A DNA stretch of 64,000 nucleotides, from positions 1 through 64,000 of the forward strand of contig JADGEK010000007.1 in NCBI GenBank assembly GCA_016744395.1. The letters run 5' to 3'. Below the pieces are notes generated by a model. It saw only the letters and a program-made list of their open reading frames with translations. It was not told the DNA's origin and ran no database searches. Each line of letters opens with the position of its first letter. Position 1 is the stretch's first letter. Positions 7,415 through 16,064 of this stretch are shown here, piece by piece. The position numbers and the translations under genes are program-made. Source of the DNA: Gammaproteobacteria bacterium (GTDB taxonomy: Bacteria > Pseudomonadota > Gammaproteobacteria > GRL18).

Positions 7415-8674
7415 GTGCCTAAAGTAACGATCTATGATACTCCGATGCTAGATGAGCTGGAAAATGGCGAATGGCCAAGCTTTATTACATCATTCAAACG
7501 TTTAAGAGATGATCATCCTGATGAGCGTATCAATTCAATGGTTGGCGGACTGCTAGGCCAACTAGAACATTCATACGAAACACGCATGGGTTGGTGGAAA
7601 GGCGGAACCGTTTCTGTTTTCGGTTATGGCGGTGGTATTATCCCGCGTTTCTCTGAAGTTGCTGAGCACTTTCCTGAGTCTAAAGAATTTCACACGGTTC
7701 GCATTCAGCCTCCAGCGGGTAACTTCTACACTGCTGATATCCTGGAACAGCTTGCGGATGATTGGGAAGTTCATGGTTCAGGTCTGCAAACTTTTCATGG
7801 TCAGACTGGTAATATTATGTTCATCGGTTCTACAACGGAGCAAATGCAGCCTTTCTTTGACAAGTTAAACTCATATGGCTTTGACTTGGGTGGTGCAGGA
7901 CCTTGTGTTCGTACCGCCATGGCTTGTGTTGGTGCTGCTCGTTGCGAGCATTCATGTACTAATGAGCAAGGCATGATGCGTCACCTGGTTAATGAGTTTC
8001 AAGATGATTTGCACAGACCAGCTCTTCCATATAAGTGGAAGATTAAAGTATCTGGCTGCCCAAATGACTGTACTAATGCAATTGAACGTGCAGATATGGC
8101 TGTTATTGGTATCTGGCGTGATGAAATGAAAGTCGATCAAGAAGAAGTAAAAGCTTTCGTTGCTGATAAAGGCCGTGACTATGTCATTGACAATGTGACT
8201 GACCGTTGTCCAACCAATGCAATAAAATTAGCTGATGATAATACTCTTGTTGTAAATAATAAAGAATGTGTTCGTTGTATGCATTGTATTAATGTGATGA
8301 CTAAAGCACTAGCTCCTGGTGATGATACAGGTGTCACTGTTCTGATTGGTGGTAAGCGTACCCTAAAAATTGGTGACATGATGGGTACTGTTGTAGCACC
8401 TTTCTTGAAAGTTGACACCATGGAAGAGATTGAATACCTGGTTGAATTAACGGGTGAAATGATTGATTTCTTCGCCGAAAATGCACTTGAGCATGAACGT
8501 ACGGGTGAAATGATTGAGCGTATAGGCCTGGTTAATTACCTTGAAGGTATTGGTCTTGACTTAGATCCAAATATGGTGAGTGAGCCGCGTCAGTGTTCAT
8601 ACGTCCGTATGGATGGCTGGGACGAAGAAGTTAAGAAATGGTATGACAAAAAAGCTGAAGCAGCGACTGCTTAA
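7415..8674 (+). CDS. dsrA: Reverse dissimilatory sulfite reductase alpha subunit
   Basis: This is a 419-residue catalytic subunit that, with DsrB, oxidizes DsrC-bound sulfane sulfur to sulfite in the cytoplasm using siro(heme) amide and 4Fe-4S clusters. The siroheme-coupled cluster ligands are visible as CVGAARC...C and SGCPNDC. The inserted ferredoxin domain has CPTNAI and CVRCMHC. I chose the GTG at 7415 because AAGGGAG lies 8 bases upstream and the length fits other oxidative DsrA proteins. The open frame extends 29 codons further with no good site. It is the first gene of the dsrABEFHCMKLJOP operon. An 82-base gap with a stem-loop separates it from dsrB. Confidence 0.97.
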   Translation: MPKVTIYDTPMLDELENGEWPSFITSFKRLRDDHPDERINSMVGGLLGQLEHSYETRMGWWKGGTVSVFGYGGGIIPRFSEVAEHFPESKEFHTVRIQPPAGNFYTADILEQLADDWEVHGSGLQTFHGQTGNIMFIGSTTEQMQPFFDKLNSYGFDLGGAGPCVRTAMACVGAARCEHSCTNEQGMMRHLVNEFQDDLHRPALPYKWKIKVSGCPNDCTNAIERADMAVIGIWRDEMKVDQEEVKAFVADKGRDYVIDNVTDRCPTNAIKLADDNTLVVNNKECVRCMHCINVMTKALAPGDDTGVTVLIGGKRTLKIGDMMGTVVAPFLKVDTMEEIEYLVELTGEMIDFFAENALEHERTGEMIERIGLVNYLEGIGLDLDPNMVSEPRQCSYVRMDGWDEEVKKWYDKKAEAATA

Positions 8675-8699
8675 TTTTTGTTAGTGACATTTCAGTTAG

Positions 8700-8727
8700 A
8701 TATTCAGGGGATAGTTCTCCTGAATAT
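8700..8727 (+). promoter_or_regulatory. Stem-loop in the dsrA-dsrB gap
   Basis: ATATTCAGGGGA (8700-8711) pairs with TCTCCTGAATAT (8716-8727): 12 pairs including one G-U, with a 4-base loop. No T run follows, so it is not a standard terminator. An mRNA-stabilising or processing element is more likely. Confidence 0.75.
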
Positions 8728-8756
8728 AAACAAGTTTATTAAAATAGGAAATTAAA

Positions 8757-9833
8757 ATGGCTGCAGATAGACCTCAAATGCCCATCGAATCTGGTGCTCC
8801 AGATGGATTCCAGTATATGCATCCAACAATGCGTAGGAACTTCGGATTGTGGAAATACCATGAAAGACCACGTCCAGGCGTATTAAAGCATGTTGCTCAT
8901 AGCGGTGACGAAATATATACAATTCGTGTTGGTACTGCTCGTATTCTTGATGTCTACACATTACGCGAAATTACACGTATTGCTAATGAATTAGGTGATG
9001 GATTTATTCGTTTCACCATTCGCTCTAACCTTGAATATATGGTTGATAGTGAAGCAAAAGTGGCACCAATGATTGAAGCAATTGAAAAAGCGGGCTTAAT
9101 CGTTGGTGGTACTGGTCCTACTATTACTGCTCCTTCCCATACACAGGGTTGGTTGCACTGTGACATCCCAGGTTCTGATGCATCAGGTGTTGTTAAGTCG
9201 ATGATGGATGAGCTGGTCACAGAATTTAAACGTGAAGAAATGCCTAACCGTGTTCATATCACAACTTCTTGTTGTCAAATTAACTGTGGTGGTCAAGGCG
9301 ACATCGCGATTAACATTCAGCACACTAAGCCACCTAAAATTGCTCACGATTTAGTTGCAAATGCTTGTGAACGTCCAACAATTGTTGCACGTTGTCCAGT
9401 TGCTGCGATTCGTCCTGCAATGGTTGAAGGCAAGCCTACTCTTGAAGTCGATGAGAAGAAGTGTATCTGTTGTGGTGCATGTTACCCTCCTTGCCCTCCA
9501 ATGCTAATTAATGATGCGGTTCACACTACTCTTGCAATCTGGGTTGGTGGTAACCACTCAAATGCACGTGGTAAGCCTACATTCCAAAAATTGGTTGCTG
9601 CTGGTATTCCAAATAACCCACCTCGCTGGCCTGAAGCAACAGCTTTAGTTAAGCGTATCCTGAAAGTCTACAAAGAAGACGCAAAAGATTGGGAACGCAT
9701 GAATGATTGGATCGAAAGAATTGGTTGGTTTGGCTTCTTTGAGAAAACAGGTCTGCCTTTCACTAAGTTCCACATTGATGATTGGAGAGGCGCGCGTAAC
9801 AGCTTGAATGCTTCTACTCACATCCACTTTTAA
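8757..9833 (+). CDS. dsrB: Reverse dissimilatory sulfite reductase beta subunit
   Basis: This is a 358-residue partner of DsrA in the alpha2-beta2 siroheme sulfite reductase. The cluster region reads TSCCQINCGGQGD, as in DsrB proteins. The ferredoxin domain has CICCGACYPPCPP after CPVAAI. Length matches the family. The ATG at 8757 has AGGAAATTAAA upstream. A 60-base gap with a strong stem-loop separates it from dsrE. Confidence 0.97.
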   Translation: MAADRPQMPIESGAPDGFQYMHPTMRRNFGLWKYHERPRPGVLKHVAHSGDEIYTIRVGTARILDVYTLREITRIANELGDGFIRFTIRSNLEYMVDSEAKVAPMIEAIEKAGLIVGGTGPTITAPSHTQGWLHCDIPGSDASGVVKSMMDELVTEFKREEMPNRVHITTSCCQINCGGQGDIAINIQHTKPPKIAHDLVANACERPTIVARCPVAAIRPAMVEGKPTLEVDEKKCICCGACYPPCPPMLINDAVHTTLAIWVGGNHSNARGKPTFQKLVAAGIPNNPPRWPEATALVKRILKVYKEDAKDWERMNDWIERIGWFGFFEKTGLPFTKFHIDDWRGARNSLNASTHIHF

Positions 9834-9838
9834 TTGAC

Positions 9839-9878
9839 TCGGACTTCTTTTTGACTTAGGTCATTTAAAGAAGTCCGA
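9839..9878 (+). promoter_or_regulatory. Stem-loop in the dsrB-dsrE gap
   Basis: TCGGACTTCTTT (9839-9850) pairs perfectly with AAAGAAGTCCGA (9867-9878). The 16-base loop contains a smaller TGAC/GTCA stem. It has no terminal T tract and lies inside an operon, so it probably affects mRNA stability or processing. Partial attenuation is the alternative. Confidence 0.8.
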
Positions 9879-9893
9879 CTAGGTAAATCCTTA

Positions 9894-10286
9894 ATGAAGT
9901 TTACATTATTAATTAATGAAGGACCTTACCAGCACCAGGCTTCTGATACTGCGTATCAGTTTGCTAAGGCTGCTTTGGAAAAAGGTCATGAAATATATCG
10001 TGTGTTCTTTTATAACGATGGCGTCAACAACGCAACTCGTTTGGCTATACCACCTCAGGATGACCGTAATATTACGGAAAACTGGGCGACACTAGCTAAA
10101 GAACATGAATTGGATATGGTTGTTTGTATCGCCGCTGCACAGCGTCGTGGCATGTTAGATGCTGACGAAGCGGGCAGACAAGGTAAAGATGCCGATAACA
10201 TCCACCCAGCATTCCGTATTTCTGGTCTAGGCCAGTTAGTGGAAGGTGGTATCCAGGCTGATCGTTTATTAACATTTGGTGATTAA
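9894..10286 (+). CDS. dsrE: DsrE, sulfurtransferase subunit of DsrEFH
   Basis: This is a 130-residue DsrE-family protein. The predicted active cysteine is C78, in ELDMVVCIAAA, the same position as the essential Cys78 known in Allochromatium DsrE. With DsrF and DsrH it forms a hexameric cytoplasmic sulfurtransferase that passes sulfur to DsrC, homologous to TusD in tRNA thiolation. The presence of dsrEFH marks an oxidative dsr system. dsrF follows after 11 bases. Confidence 0.95.
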   Translation: MKFTLLINEGPYQHQASDTAYQFAKAALEKGHEIYRVFFYNDGVNNATRLAIPPQDDRNITENWATLAKEHELDMVVCIAAAQRRGMLDADEAGRQGKDADNIHPAFRISGLGQLVEGGIQADRLLTFGD

Positions 10287-10297
10287 GGGGAATAAAT

Positions 10298-10708
10298 ATG
10301 AGTGAAGGCATAAAGAAATTCATGTTTGTGAACACAAAAGCACCATATGGTACCGTTTACGCATTAGAATCATTAGAAGTTGTATTAATTAGTGCTGCTT
10401 TTGATCAATCCGTTAGTCTTGTTTTTTGTGATGACGGTATTTTTCAAATTGCAAACAATCAAAATACAGAAGCTTCTGGAATGAAAAACTTTTCACCAGC
10501 GTATAAAGCTCTGGGCGACTATGATATCAACAAAATTTATGTTGAAACTGAGTCTTTAGAAGAACGTGGTTTAACTCTGGATAACATCATGGCTTTGACT
10601 TATGAAGACGAAGATGATGATTGGGCAGAGAAATCATCCATTATACCTATTACACGTGCTGAACTTGCTGACCTGATGGATGAGCAAGACGTCGTAATTA
10701 GCTCTTAA
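10298..10708 (+). CDS. dsrF: DsrF, subunit of DsrEFH
   Basis: This is a 136-residue DsrE/TusC-type fold protein (KKFMFVNTKAPYGTVYALE start; LTLDNIMALTYEDEDDD near the end). It has a cysteine at residue 44 (LVFCDDG). It is the structural partner of DsrE and DsrH and is preceded by an AAGGGGAATAA ribosome binding site. It is tightly packed between dsrE (11-base gap) and dsrH (14-base gap). Confidence 0.95.
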   Translation: MSEGIKKFMFVNTKAPYGTVYALESLEVVLISAAFDQSVSLVFCDDGIFQIANNQNTEASGMKNFSPAYKALGDYDINKIYVETESLEERGLTLDNIMALTYEDEDDDWAEKSSIIPITRAELADLMDEQDVVISS

Positions 10709-10722
10709 GGGGAGATGACACA

Positions 10723-11031
10723 ATGGCAATGTTACACACTGTAAATAAATCACCTTTTGAGCGTAATTCACTGAGCTCATGTCTGACGAAATCAAAAGAA
10801 GGTTCGACTATTCTTTTGATTGAAGATGCTGTAGTTGGTGCACTAAAAGGTACTGTTGTTGCAGATAAATTAAATGCAGCAGTTGCAAACAAAAACGTAT
10901 GTGTTCTTGGTTCAGATCTGAATACACGCGGTTTTACTGAAGCTGATATAATTGATGGAATTAAAATCGTTGATTACGCTGGTTTCGTTGATCTGGTAGC
11001 CGAGCATTCAAACGTTCAGTCTTGGCTGTAA
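10723..11031 (+). CDS. dsrH: DsrH, subunit of DsrEFH
   Basis: This is a 102-residue TusB-like protein with the conserved cysteine at residue 20 (SLSSCLTKSKEG), a position also conserved in characterised DsrH. It completes the DsrEFH sulfur relay that feeds DsrC, whose gene follows 35 bases later. AAGGGGAGATGA precedes the start. Confidence 0.95.
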   Translation: MAMLHTVNKSPFERNSLSSCLTKSKEGSTILLIEDAVVGALKGTVVADKLNAAVANKNVCVLGSDLNTRGFTEADIIDGIKIVDYAGFVDLVAEHSNVQSWL

Positions 11032-11066
11032 TTTTATATAAAAATTTTAATATTGGAGTTTAAATA

Positions 11067-11402
11067 ATGGCTACTATTTCTGTAGAAGGTAAGGACATTG
11101 AAGTTGATGAGGAAGGCTATCTGGTAAATCTGGATGAGTGGTTTCCTGCAATTGCTTCTGTAATGGCTGAAATTGATGAAGTTGAAATGGGTGATGATCA
11201 CTGGGACATCATTAACTTCCTTCGCGAGTACTATGAAGAGTATCAAATTGCTCCAGCAGTTCGCGTATTAACTAAGGCAGTTGCTAAAAAGTTGGGTAAA
11301 GAAAAAGGTAATTCTAAGTACCTTTATGAATTATTCCCTTATGGCCCTGGTAAGCAAGCATGTAAATTTGCTGGTCTTCCAAAGCCAACTGGTTGTGTAT
11401 AA
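11067..11402 (+). CDS. dsrC: DsrC, sulfur carrier with both C-terminal cysteines
   Basis: This is a 111-residue DsrC with the complete C-terminal arm: KQACKFAGLPKPTGCV, giving the penultimate cysteine and a second one 10 residues before it. These cysteines carry sulfur from DsrEFH to DsrAB and return to DsrMKJOP as the trisulfide or disulfide. TTGGAG lies 8 bases before the ATG. The 96-base gap to dsrM contains the longest stem-loop in the operon, consistent with separate control of dsrC message level. It should be compared with the cysteine-free paralogue at 5346-5684. Confidence 0.97.
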   Translation: MATISVEGKDIEVDEEGYLVNLDEWFPAIASVMAEIDEVEMGDDHWDIINFLREYYEEYQIAPAVRVLTKAVAKKLGKEKGNSKYLYELFPYGPGKQACKFAGLPKPTGCV

Positions 11403-11426
11403 GTACAACTTGTAGCAAAGCAGTTC

Positions 11427-11467
11427 ATGTGTGAGAGGTTTTTTTCATAAGAAAATCTCTTACGCAT
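11427..11467 (+). promoter_or_regulatory. 16-pair stem-loop in the dsrC-dsrM gap
   Basis: Bases 11427-11442 (start ATGTGAGAGG) pair with 11452-11467 (end TCTCTTACGCAT): 16 pairs, three of them G-U, around a 9-base loop. Such an element after a highly expressed gene could protect the upstream dsrC message or cause partial termination before dsrM. Confidence 0.75.
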
Positions 11468-11498
11468 CATTTTAAATAATTATTAATGGGTAGGTAAT

Positions 11499-12242
11499 AT
11501 GTCAGCGTTTTATGCGCTACTGCTTACAGTGGCTTTTCTTGTCCTGATTATTGGACTTACGAAAAAAATTATTCAATATTCACGCGTGCCTGCACCGTTG
11601 AAAATACCCGTTACACCAGCGCCTTTAACGAAAGGTGGTGTGGCCGTCAGGCTGGCTAAAGAAGCAATCTTATTTGCCGCCTTATTCCGTTCTAATAAAT
11701 GGACCTGGCTGTTTGGCTGGATGTTCCATATGAGTTTGTTCATCGTTCTTATTAATCACTTACGCTTTTTTATTAAAGATGTACCTCTACCCCTGGTACT
11801 ACTACAAAACGTTGGTGAATACGCTGCATTTACAATGTTTATAGGTCTTGCAGGACTTCTAATTCGTCGCATTTTTGTTGCACGAGTAAAATATATTTCA
11901 TCACCATCAGATTATCTATGGCTGATATTACTCATGGTTATTGCCTTAACAGGTATTGTAATGCGTTTTGTCTCACACACAGACATTATCGCAGTTAAAG
12001 AATTTTCTTTAGGTCTATTAAGACTTAATTGGCAGACTTTACCTACAGATTTTCCGTTAATGGTTCATCTGCTCTTGGTTGCAGTGTTAATGATATTGCT
12101 GCCATTTAGTAAACTGCTACACATCCCAGGCTTGTTTTTTGCTCCTACACGTAATCAAGTTGATAACCCACGTGAAGAGAGACATATTGCACCATGGGCT
12201 GCTGAATTAGATGCAGAAAAGAATAAAGTTCAACCTAAATAA
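11499..12242 (+). CDS. dsrM: DsrM, NarI-like membrane cytochrome b subunit
   Basis: This is a 247-residue membrane protein with about five hydrophobic helices (near residues 3-22, 57-80, 100-120, 142-162, 190-210). Histidines within helices, such as the one in GWMFHMSLF, are candidate heme b ligands. It anchors DsrK and exchanges electrons with the quinone pool in the DsrMKJOP complex. The length is that of the short DsrM form. The start has no strong ribosome binding site but fits the family. dsrK follows after 85 bases. Confidence 0.93.
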   Translation: MSAFYALLLTVAFLVLIIGLTKKIIQYSRVPAPLKIPVTPAPLTKGGVAVRLAKEAILFAALFRSNKWTWLFGWMFHMSLFIVLINHLRFFIKDVPLPLVLLQNVGEYAAFTMFIGLAGLLIRRIFVARVKYISSPSDYLWLILLMVIALTGIVMRFVSHTDIIAVKEFSLGLLRLNWQTLPTDFPLMVHLLLVAVLMILLPFSKLLHIPGLFFAPTRNQVDNPREERHIAPWAAELDAEKNKVQPK

Positions 12243-12327
12243 GAATAGAGCATCATTCTTACTATTGATTAAGTAAGCTCTTAATAGCAAAGAGTGATAC
12301 CTAGGAATTTTTTGAGGATTTAGACAA

Positions 12328-13872
12328 GTGGCAGACTTTGAAACTCCCAAGTTTAGAGAGTACCCAGCAGTTCCCCTGATCAAACAGGATGAAATGGCTG
12401 GTGGCGGACCGTTCGTTTCACGTGCGGAATTCGATACAGATCTAGGCTATCCTGGTGAATTACCAGAAGATTGGAAAGAAAAAACACTGGAAAAAATGGG
12501 TGATCTATTAGGTCGCTATCGTTCACTTCAAGTGTTTATGGACTCATGTATCAAATGTGGTGCATGTACTGATAAGTGCCATTATTTTATTGGTACCAAT
12601 GACCCTAAAAATATGCCAGTCGCTCGTCAGGATCTGATGAGAAAAGTATATCGTCGTTATTTCACCTTTGCTGGTAAATACTTCCCTAAATTAGTCGGTG
12701 CAGTTGATCTAACAGAAGATGTGTTAGATGAATGGTACAACTACTATCACCAATGTTCGGAATGTCGTCGTTGTTCTGTTTTTTGCCCAATGGGTATTGA
12801 TACTGCAGAAGTGACTATGGCTGCTCGAGAGATTTTAGCCAATGTGGGTAAAGCTCAAAAATACTCTAATCAGATTATTCAGAAGGTCTATAAGATTGGT
12901 AATAATCTGGGGTTACCAGGCAAGGCATTAAAAGGCATTCTCGAAGATCTCGAAGAAGAGATGGAAGATGAATGCGGTGTTCCAGTTAAATTCAATATGG
13001 ATGAAGTGGGTTGTGATGCATTACTTATGACTCCATCGGCTGATTTTTTTGCAGAGCCTCATATTGATGGTTTGATTGGTTATGGTAAAGTTCTTCACGA
13101 GCTGGGTATTACCTGGACCGTGAGCTCTAAAGCTTCTGAAGCAGCAAACTTTGGTTTGTTTATTGGTAGTTATGACAATATTCAGAAGGTTTCAATGCGA
13201 ATTCGTGAAGCAGCCATTGAATTAAAAGTAAAGCGTATTATCTTTGGTGAGTGTGGACATGCATGGCGTGTTGCTTATAGTTTCCTAAATACACTTGCTG
13301 GACCATTTGATTTCTTAGATCAAAATTATCCTATACCTCAGCACATACTTGAAGTGACCTATGGTGCACTAGAAGATGGCAAATTGCGTATGAATAAAGC
13401 GGAAAATGATCATTTAACAATGACATTCCACGATTCATGTAACGTAGCTCGTGCTTCTCGCATGGGTGATACACCTGGCGGTCAATTTGATATCCCACGA
13501 GCAGTTATTCAAGCGTCTTGTAACAACTATGTAGATATGGATGCAGACACCATTAAAGATGCAACTTTCTGTTGCGGCGGCGGCGGTGGTTTGTTAACCG
13601 ACGATTTAATGGAGTTACGTGTAAAAGGTGCTTTACCAAGAATGGAAGCCCTTAAAGAAGTAACAGAGGAAAGCGGCGTAACCAATATTGCAGCAATTTG
13701 TGCAATTTGTAAGAGTCAGTTTACTAAAACTTTACCTTATTATGGCTTCGAAATGGATGCAATCATGAGTGTTCACCAGCTTGTTAGTGAAGCAATTGTC
13801 ATGAAGGGTAGTGAACAAGAAAAAGAACTTGATGGTGTTGAAGAAGATGAAGACGCTAAGTCTGAGGATTAA
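12328..13872 (+). CDS. dsrK: DsrK, HdrD-like Fe-S subunit
   Basis: This is a 514-residue cytoplasmic-face subunit of DsrMKJOP, related to the heterodisulfide reductase HdrD, and the probable site where DsrC disulfide or trisulfide is handled. Two 4Fe-4S motifs are visible near residues 74-84 and 140-155 (CIKCGACTDKC, CSECRRCSVFC). CCG-type motifs follow: FHDSCN, then FCCGGGGGL and AAICAICKSQF. The start is GTG with TTTGAGGATT upstream. The C-terminus is very acidic (DGVEEDEDAKSED). Confidence 0.95.
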   Translation: MADFETPKFREYPAVPLIKQDEMAGGGPFVSRAEFDTDLGYPGELPEDWKEKTLEKMGDLLGRYRSLQVFMDSCIKCGACTDKCHYFIGTNDPKNMPVARQDLMRKVYRRYFTFAGKYFPKLVGAVDLTEDVLDEWYNYYHQCSECRRCSVFCPMGIDTAEVTMAAREILANVGKAQKYSNQIIQKVYKIGNNLGLPGKALKGILEDLEEEMEDECGVPVKFNMDEVGCDALLMTPSADFFAEPHIDGLIGYGKVLHELGITWTVSSKASEAANFGLFIGSYDNIQKVSMRIREAAIELKVKRIIFGECGHAWRVAYSFLNTLAGPFDFLDQNYPIPQHILEVTYGALEDGKLRMNKAENDHLTMTFHDSCNVARASRMGDTPGGQFDIPRAVIQASCNNYVDMDADTIKDATFCCGGGGGLLTDDLMELRVKGALPRMEALKEVTEESGVTNIAAICAICKSQFTKTLPYYGFEMDAIMSVHQLVSEAIVMKGSEQEKELDGVEEDEDAKSED

Positions 13873-13916
13873 GTTTCATCATCTTTAATTAATTTAACAT
13901 TATAAGAATTATCATA

Positions 13917-13933
13917 GCAATTTATATAATTGC
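13917..13933 (+). promoter_or_regulatory. Small stem-loop in the dsrK-dsrL gap
   Basis: GCAATT (13917-13922) and AATTGC (13928-13933) form a 6-pair stem with a 5-base loop, 31 bases before the dsrL start. It is weak and may be chance, but it matches the pattern of hairpins in the other dsr gaps. Confidence 0.35.
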
Positions 13934-13963
13934 ACAAAATTTAGCTTGATAGGAGAAAAATGA

Positions 13964-15946
13964 ATGTCTACTGCTGATAAAGCTCCGAATGCAGATAAAC
14001 TAACCAACACACGTTTTACTGAAACAAGGTTAGAACACACTGGTACACAAGAGTGGAACACCTGGACTGACAATATTTTTCAGGCTGGTTGGTCACACAA
14101 ATGTCCTACTTATATTAATAGAACACCACCTTGCCAGGGCAGCTGTCCAGCTGGTGAAGACATTCGTGGTTGGTTGGATATTATTCGTGGCATGGAAAAA
14201 CCAACTCATGAAGACATGAGCCGTGATGAATATGCATTCCAACGCTCTACAGATGCGAATCCATTTCCATCTGTAATGGGACGTGTTTGTCCTGCGCCGT
14301 GTGAAGATGGCTGTAACCGTAATGAACTGGATGATAATGTTGGCATCAACTCTGTTGAACAATATATTGGTGATACTGCTAAAGCAGAAGGCTACAAATT
14401 TAAAGCAGCAGAACAAGATAGCGGTAAGAAAGTTGCGATTATTGGTGGTGGACCTGCTGGTTTAGCTGCAGCTTATCAACTGCGTCGCGTTGGCCATGCT
14501 TGTACTGTTTTTGATGATCATGCAGAGCTTGGCGGCATGATGATGTATGGTATTCCTGGTTATCGTGTACCTCGTGATGTACTCCACCATGAAATGAATC
14601 GTATTGTTGAAATGGGTGTTGAAATTAAATTAAACACTCGTGTTGGAACTGATGTAAAAGCTGAAGACCTTGAAAATGACTTCGATGCCGTACTTTGGGC
14701 TATTGGTTGTAAAGAAGGTCGTGGTTTGCCAATTGATGGCTTTGATGATGCACCTAACTGTATTAGTGGTGTTGCTTTCCTTGAAGCATTTAATGACGGC
14801 CGCTTACAAGTTTCATCTGAAAAAGTAGTTTGTATTGGTGGTGGTGATACTTCAATTGACGTGGCATCAGTTGCTCGTCGTCTTGGTAATATCACAAACA
14901 TTGCAGAAAAAGATTTTGCAGAAAATGTTGTTTTAGGCCATACAGCACATGATGTTGCTGATTCTGCAACAAAAGATGGTGCGGATGTGACTTTGCTTTC
15001 TCGCTCATCTATTGAAAATATGCCAGCAGCACAGCATGAAATTGATGATGCACTTCGTGAAGGTGTCACAATTATTGGTTGTGTTAGTCCAGTTGCAGTT
15101 GTCAGAGATGATAGTGGTCGTGCTACAGCTTTACGTGTAGTTAAACTTGAAGCCGATGGTAAAACACCTATTGAAGGTTCTGAGTATGATATCGAAGCCA
15201 CATTAATTGTCTCGGCTATCGGTCAGAAAGGTGACATGACGGGTATTGAGCAGATGGATAATGGTCATGGCTTCATTGATGGTGATGCTCATTATCAAGT
15301 GAAAGGCAAGCCTGGTCATTTCCTGGCGGGTGATATTGTTCGTCCTCATTTACTAACAACCGCTATTGGTCAAGCATCGATTGCTGCAGAATCAATTCAT
15401 CATTACCTGACCCAGGGTGATGAAGAGATGAAGAAACGTCCAAAAGTAGATAAGCATGTATTTTCTTTAGAGAAGAAGATGGATGATACTGGTCTTGCTC
15501 CTGAAGCATCACCAGTACACGGTCACAATAGTGTTCGTGGTACTAATGATGCTAACTTTGCTATCCACAACTACGAGAATCGCTCTGCTAACGATATTAT
15601 CAGTCATGATAAGTTATTCTTAGGACATTTTGAATATGAGCCACGTCATGTACGTGACACAATCGATGTTGATTCTGAAGAAGTATTAGGCCATTTTGCT
15701 GAGCGTCTTGTTGCTCTGTCTGAAGAAAATATCGTTTCAGAAGCTAAGCGTTGTATGTCTTGTGGTATGTGTTTTGAGTGTGATAACTGTGTTATCTATT
15801 GTCCTCAGGATGCAGTTAAGAAAACACCTAAGAATCAATCCACTACTGGTCGTTATGTTTATACTGACTATGACCTTTGTATTGGTTGTCATATCTGTAA
15901 AGATGTTTGCCCAACAGGCTATATTGATATGGGTCTTGGTGACTAA
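13964..15946 (+). CDS. dsrL: DsrL, iron-sulfur flavoprotein NAD(P)H oxidoreductase
   Basis: This is a 660-residue GltD-like flavoprotein. The N-terminal Fe-S region has CQGSCPAGEDIRGW and CPAPCEDGCNR. An FAD site follows (VAIIGGGPAGLAAA, about residues 150-163) and an NAD(P) site (VVCIGGGDTSIDVA, about 286-299). The C-terminal ferredoxin domain has CMSCGMCFECDNC and CIGCHICKDVCP. DsrL is the electron-transfer partner of DsrAB and is essential for sulfur oxidation in Allochromatium. It accepts sulfite reductase electrons and reduces NAD. The start has AGGAGAAAAATGA upstream. The long minus-strand open frames inside it are shadows. Confidence 0.96.
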   Translation: MSTADKAPNADKLTNTRFTETRLEHTGTQEWNTWTDNIFQAGWSHKCPTYINRTPPCQGSCPAGEDIRGWLDIIRGMEKPTHEDMSRDEYAFQRSTDANPFPSVMGRVCPAPCEDGCNRNELDDNVGINSVEQYIGDTAKAEGYKFKAAEQDSGKKVAIIGGGPAGLAAAYQLRRVGHACTVFDDHAELGGMMMYGIPGYRVPRDVLHHEMNRIVEMGVEIKLNTRVGTDVKAEDLENDFDAVLWAIGCKEGRGLPIDGFDDAPNCISGVAFLEAFNDGRLQVSSEKVVCIGGGDTSIDVASVARRLGNITNIAEKDFAENVVLGHTAHDVADSATKDGADVTLLSRSSIENMPAAQHEIDDALREGVTIIGCVSPVAVVRDDSGRATALRVVKLEADGKTPIEGSEYDIEATLIVSAIGQKGDMTGIEQMDNGHGFIDGDAHYQVKGKPGHFLAGDIVRPHLLTTAIGQASIAAESIHHYLTQGDEEMKKRPKVDKHVFSLEKKMDDTGLAPEASPVHGHNSVRGTNDANFAIHNYENRSANDIISHDKLFLGHFEYEPRHVRDTIDVDSEEVLGHFAERLVALSEENIVSEAKRCMSCGMCFECDNCVIYCPQDAVKKTPKNQSTTGRYVYTDYDLCIGCHICKDVCPTGYIDMGLGD

Positions 15947-15964
15947 GCAATATTGAGCTAACAA

Positions 15965-15998
15965 TAGCTTTAGATTAAGAATAATTAATCTAAAGCTA
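15965..15998 (+). promoter_or_regulatory. Perfect 14-pair stem-loop after dsrL
   Basis: TAGCTTTAGATTAA (15965-15978) pairs with TTAATCTAAAGCTA (15985-15998) without mismatch around a 6-base loop, 18 bases after the dsrL stop. There is no T run. It is the first of two tandem hairpins in the dsrL-dsrJ gap. Confidence 0.8.
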
Positions 15999-16003
15999 AT
16001 ACG

Positions 16004-16046
16004 CAGTCATTATTATTTAATAACTAAAATATAATAACAATGACTG
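16004..16046 (+). promoter_or_regulatory. Second stem-loop in the dsrL-dsrJ gap
   Basis: CAGTCATTATTATT (16004-16017) pairs with AATAACAATGACTG (16033-16046) in 13 of 14 positions, with a 15-base loop. It ends only 7 bases before the GGAG ahead of dsrJ, so it could influence dsrJ translation as well as message stability. Confidence 0.7.
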
Positions 16047-16064
16047 GTAAATTGGAGAATTAAT

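Noticed and set aside
14560..15201. Long minus-strand frame inside dsrL
   Set aside because: Serine-rich shadow of a strongly coding plus-strand gene; no start signal or recognisable domain.
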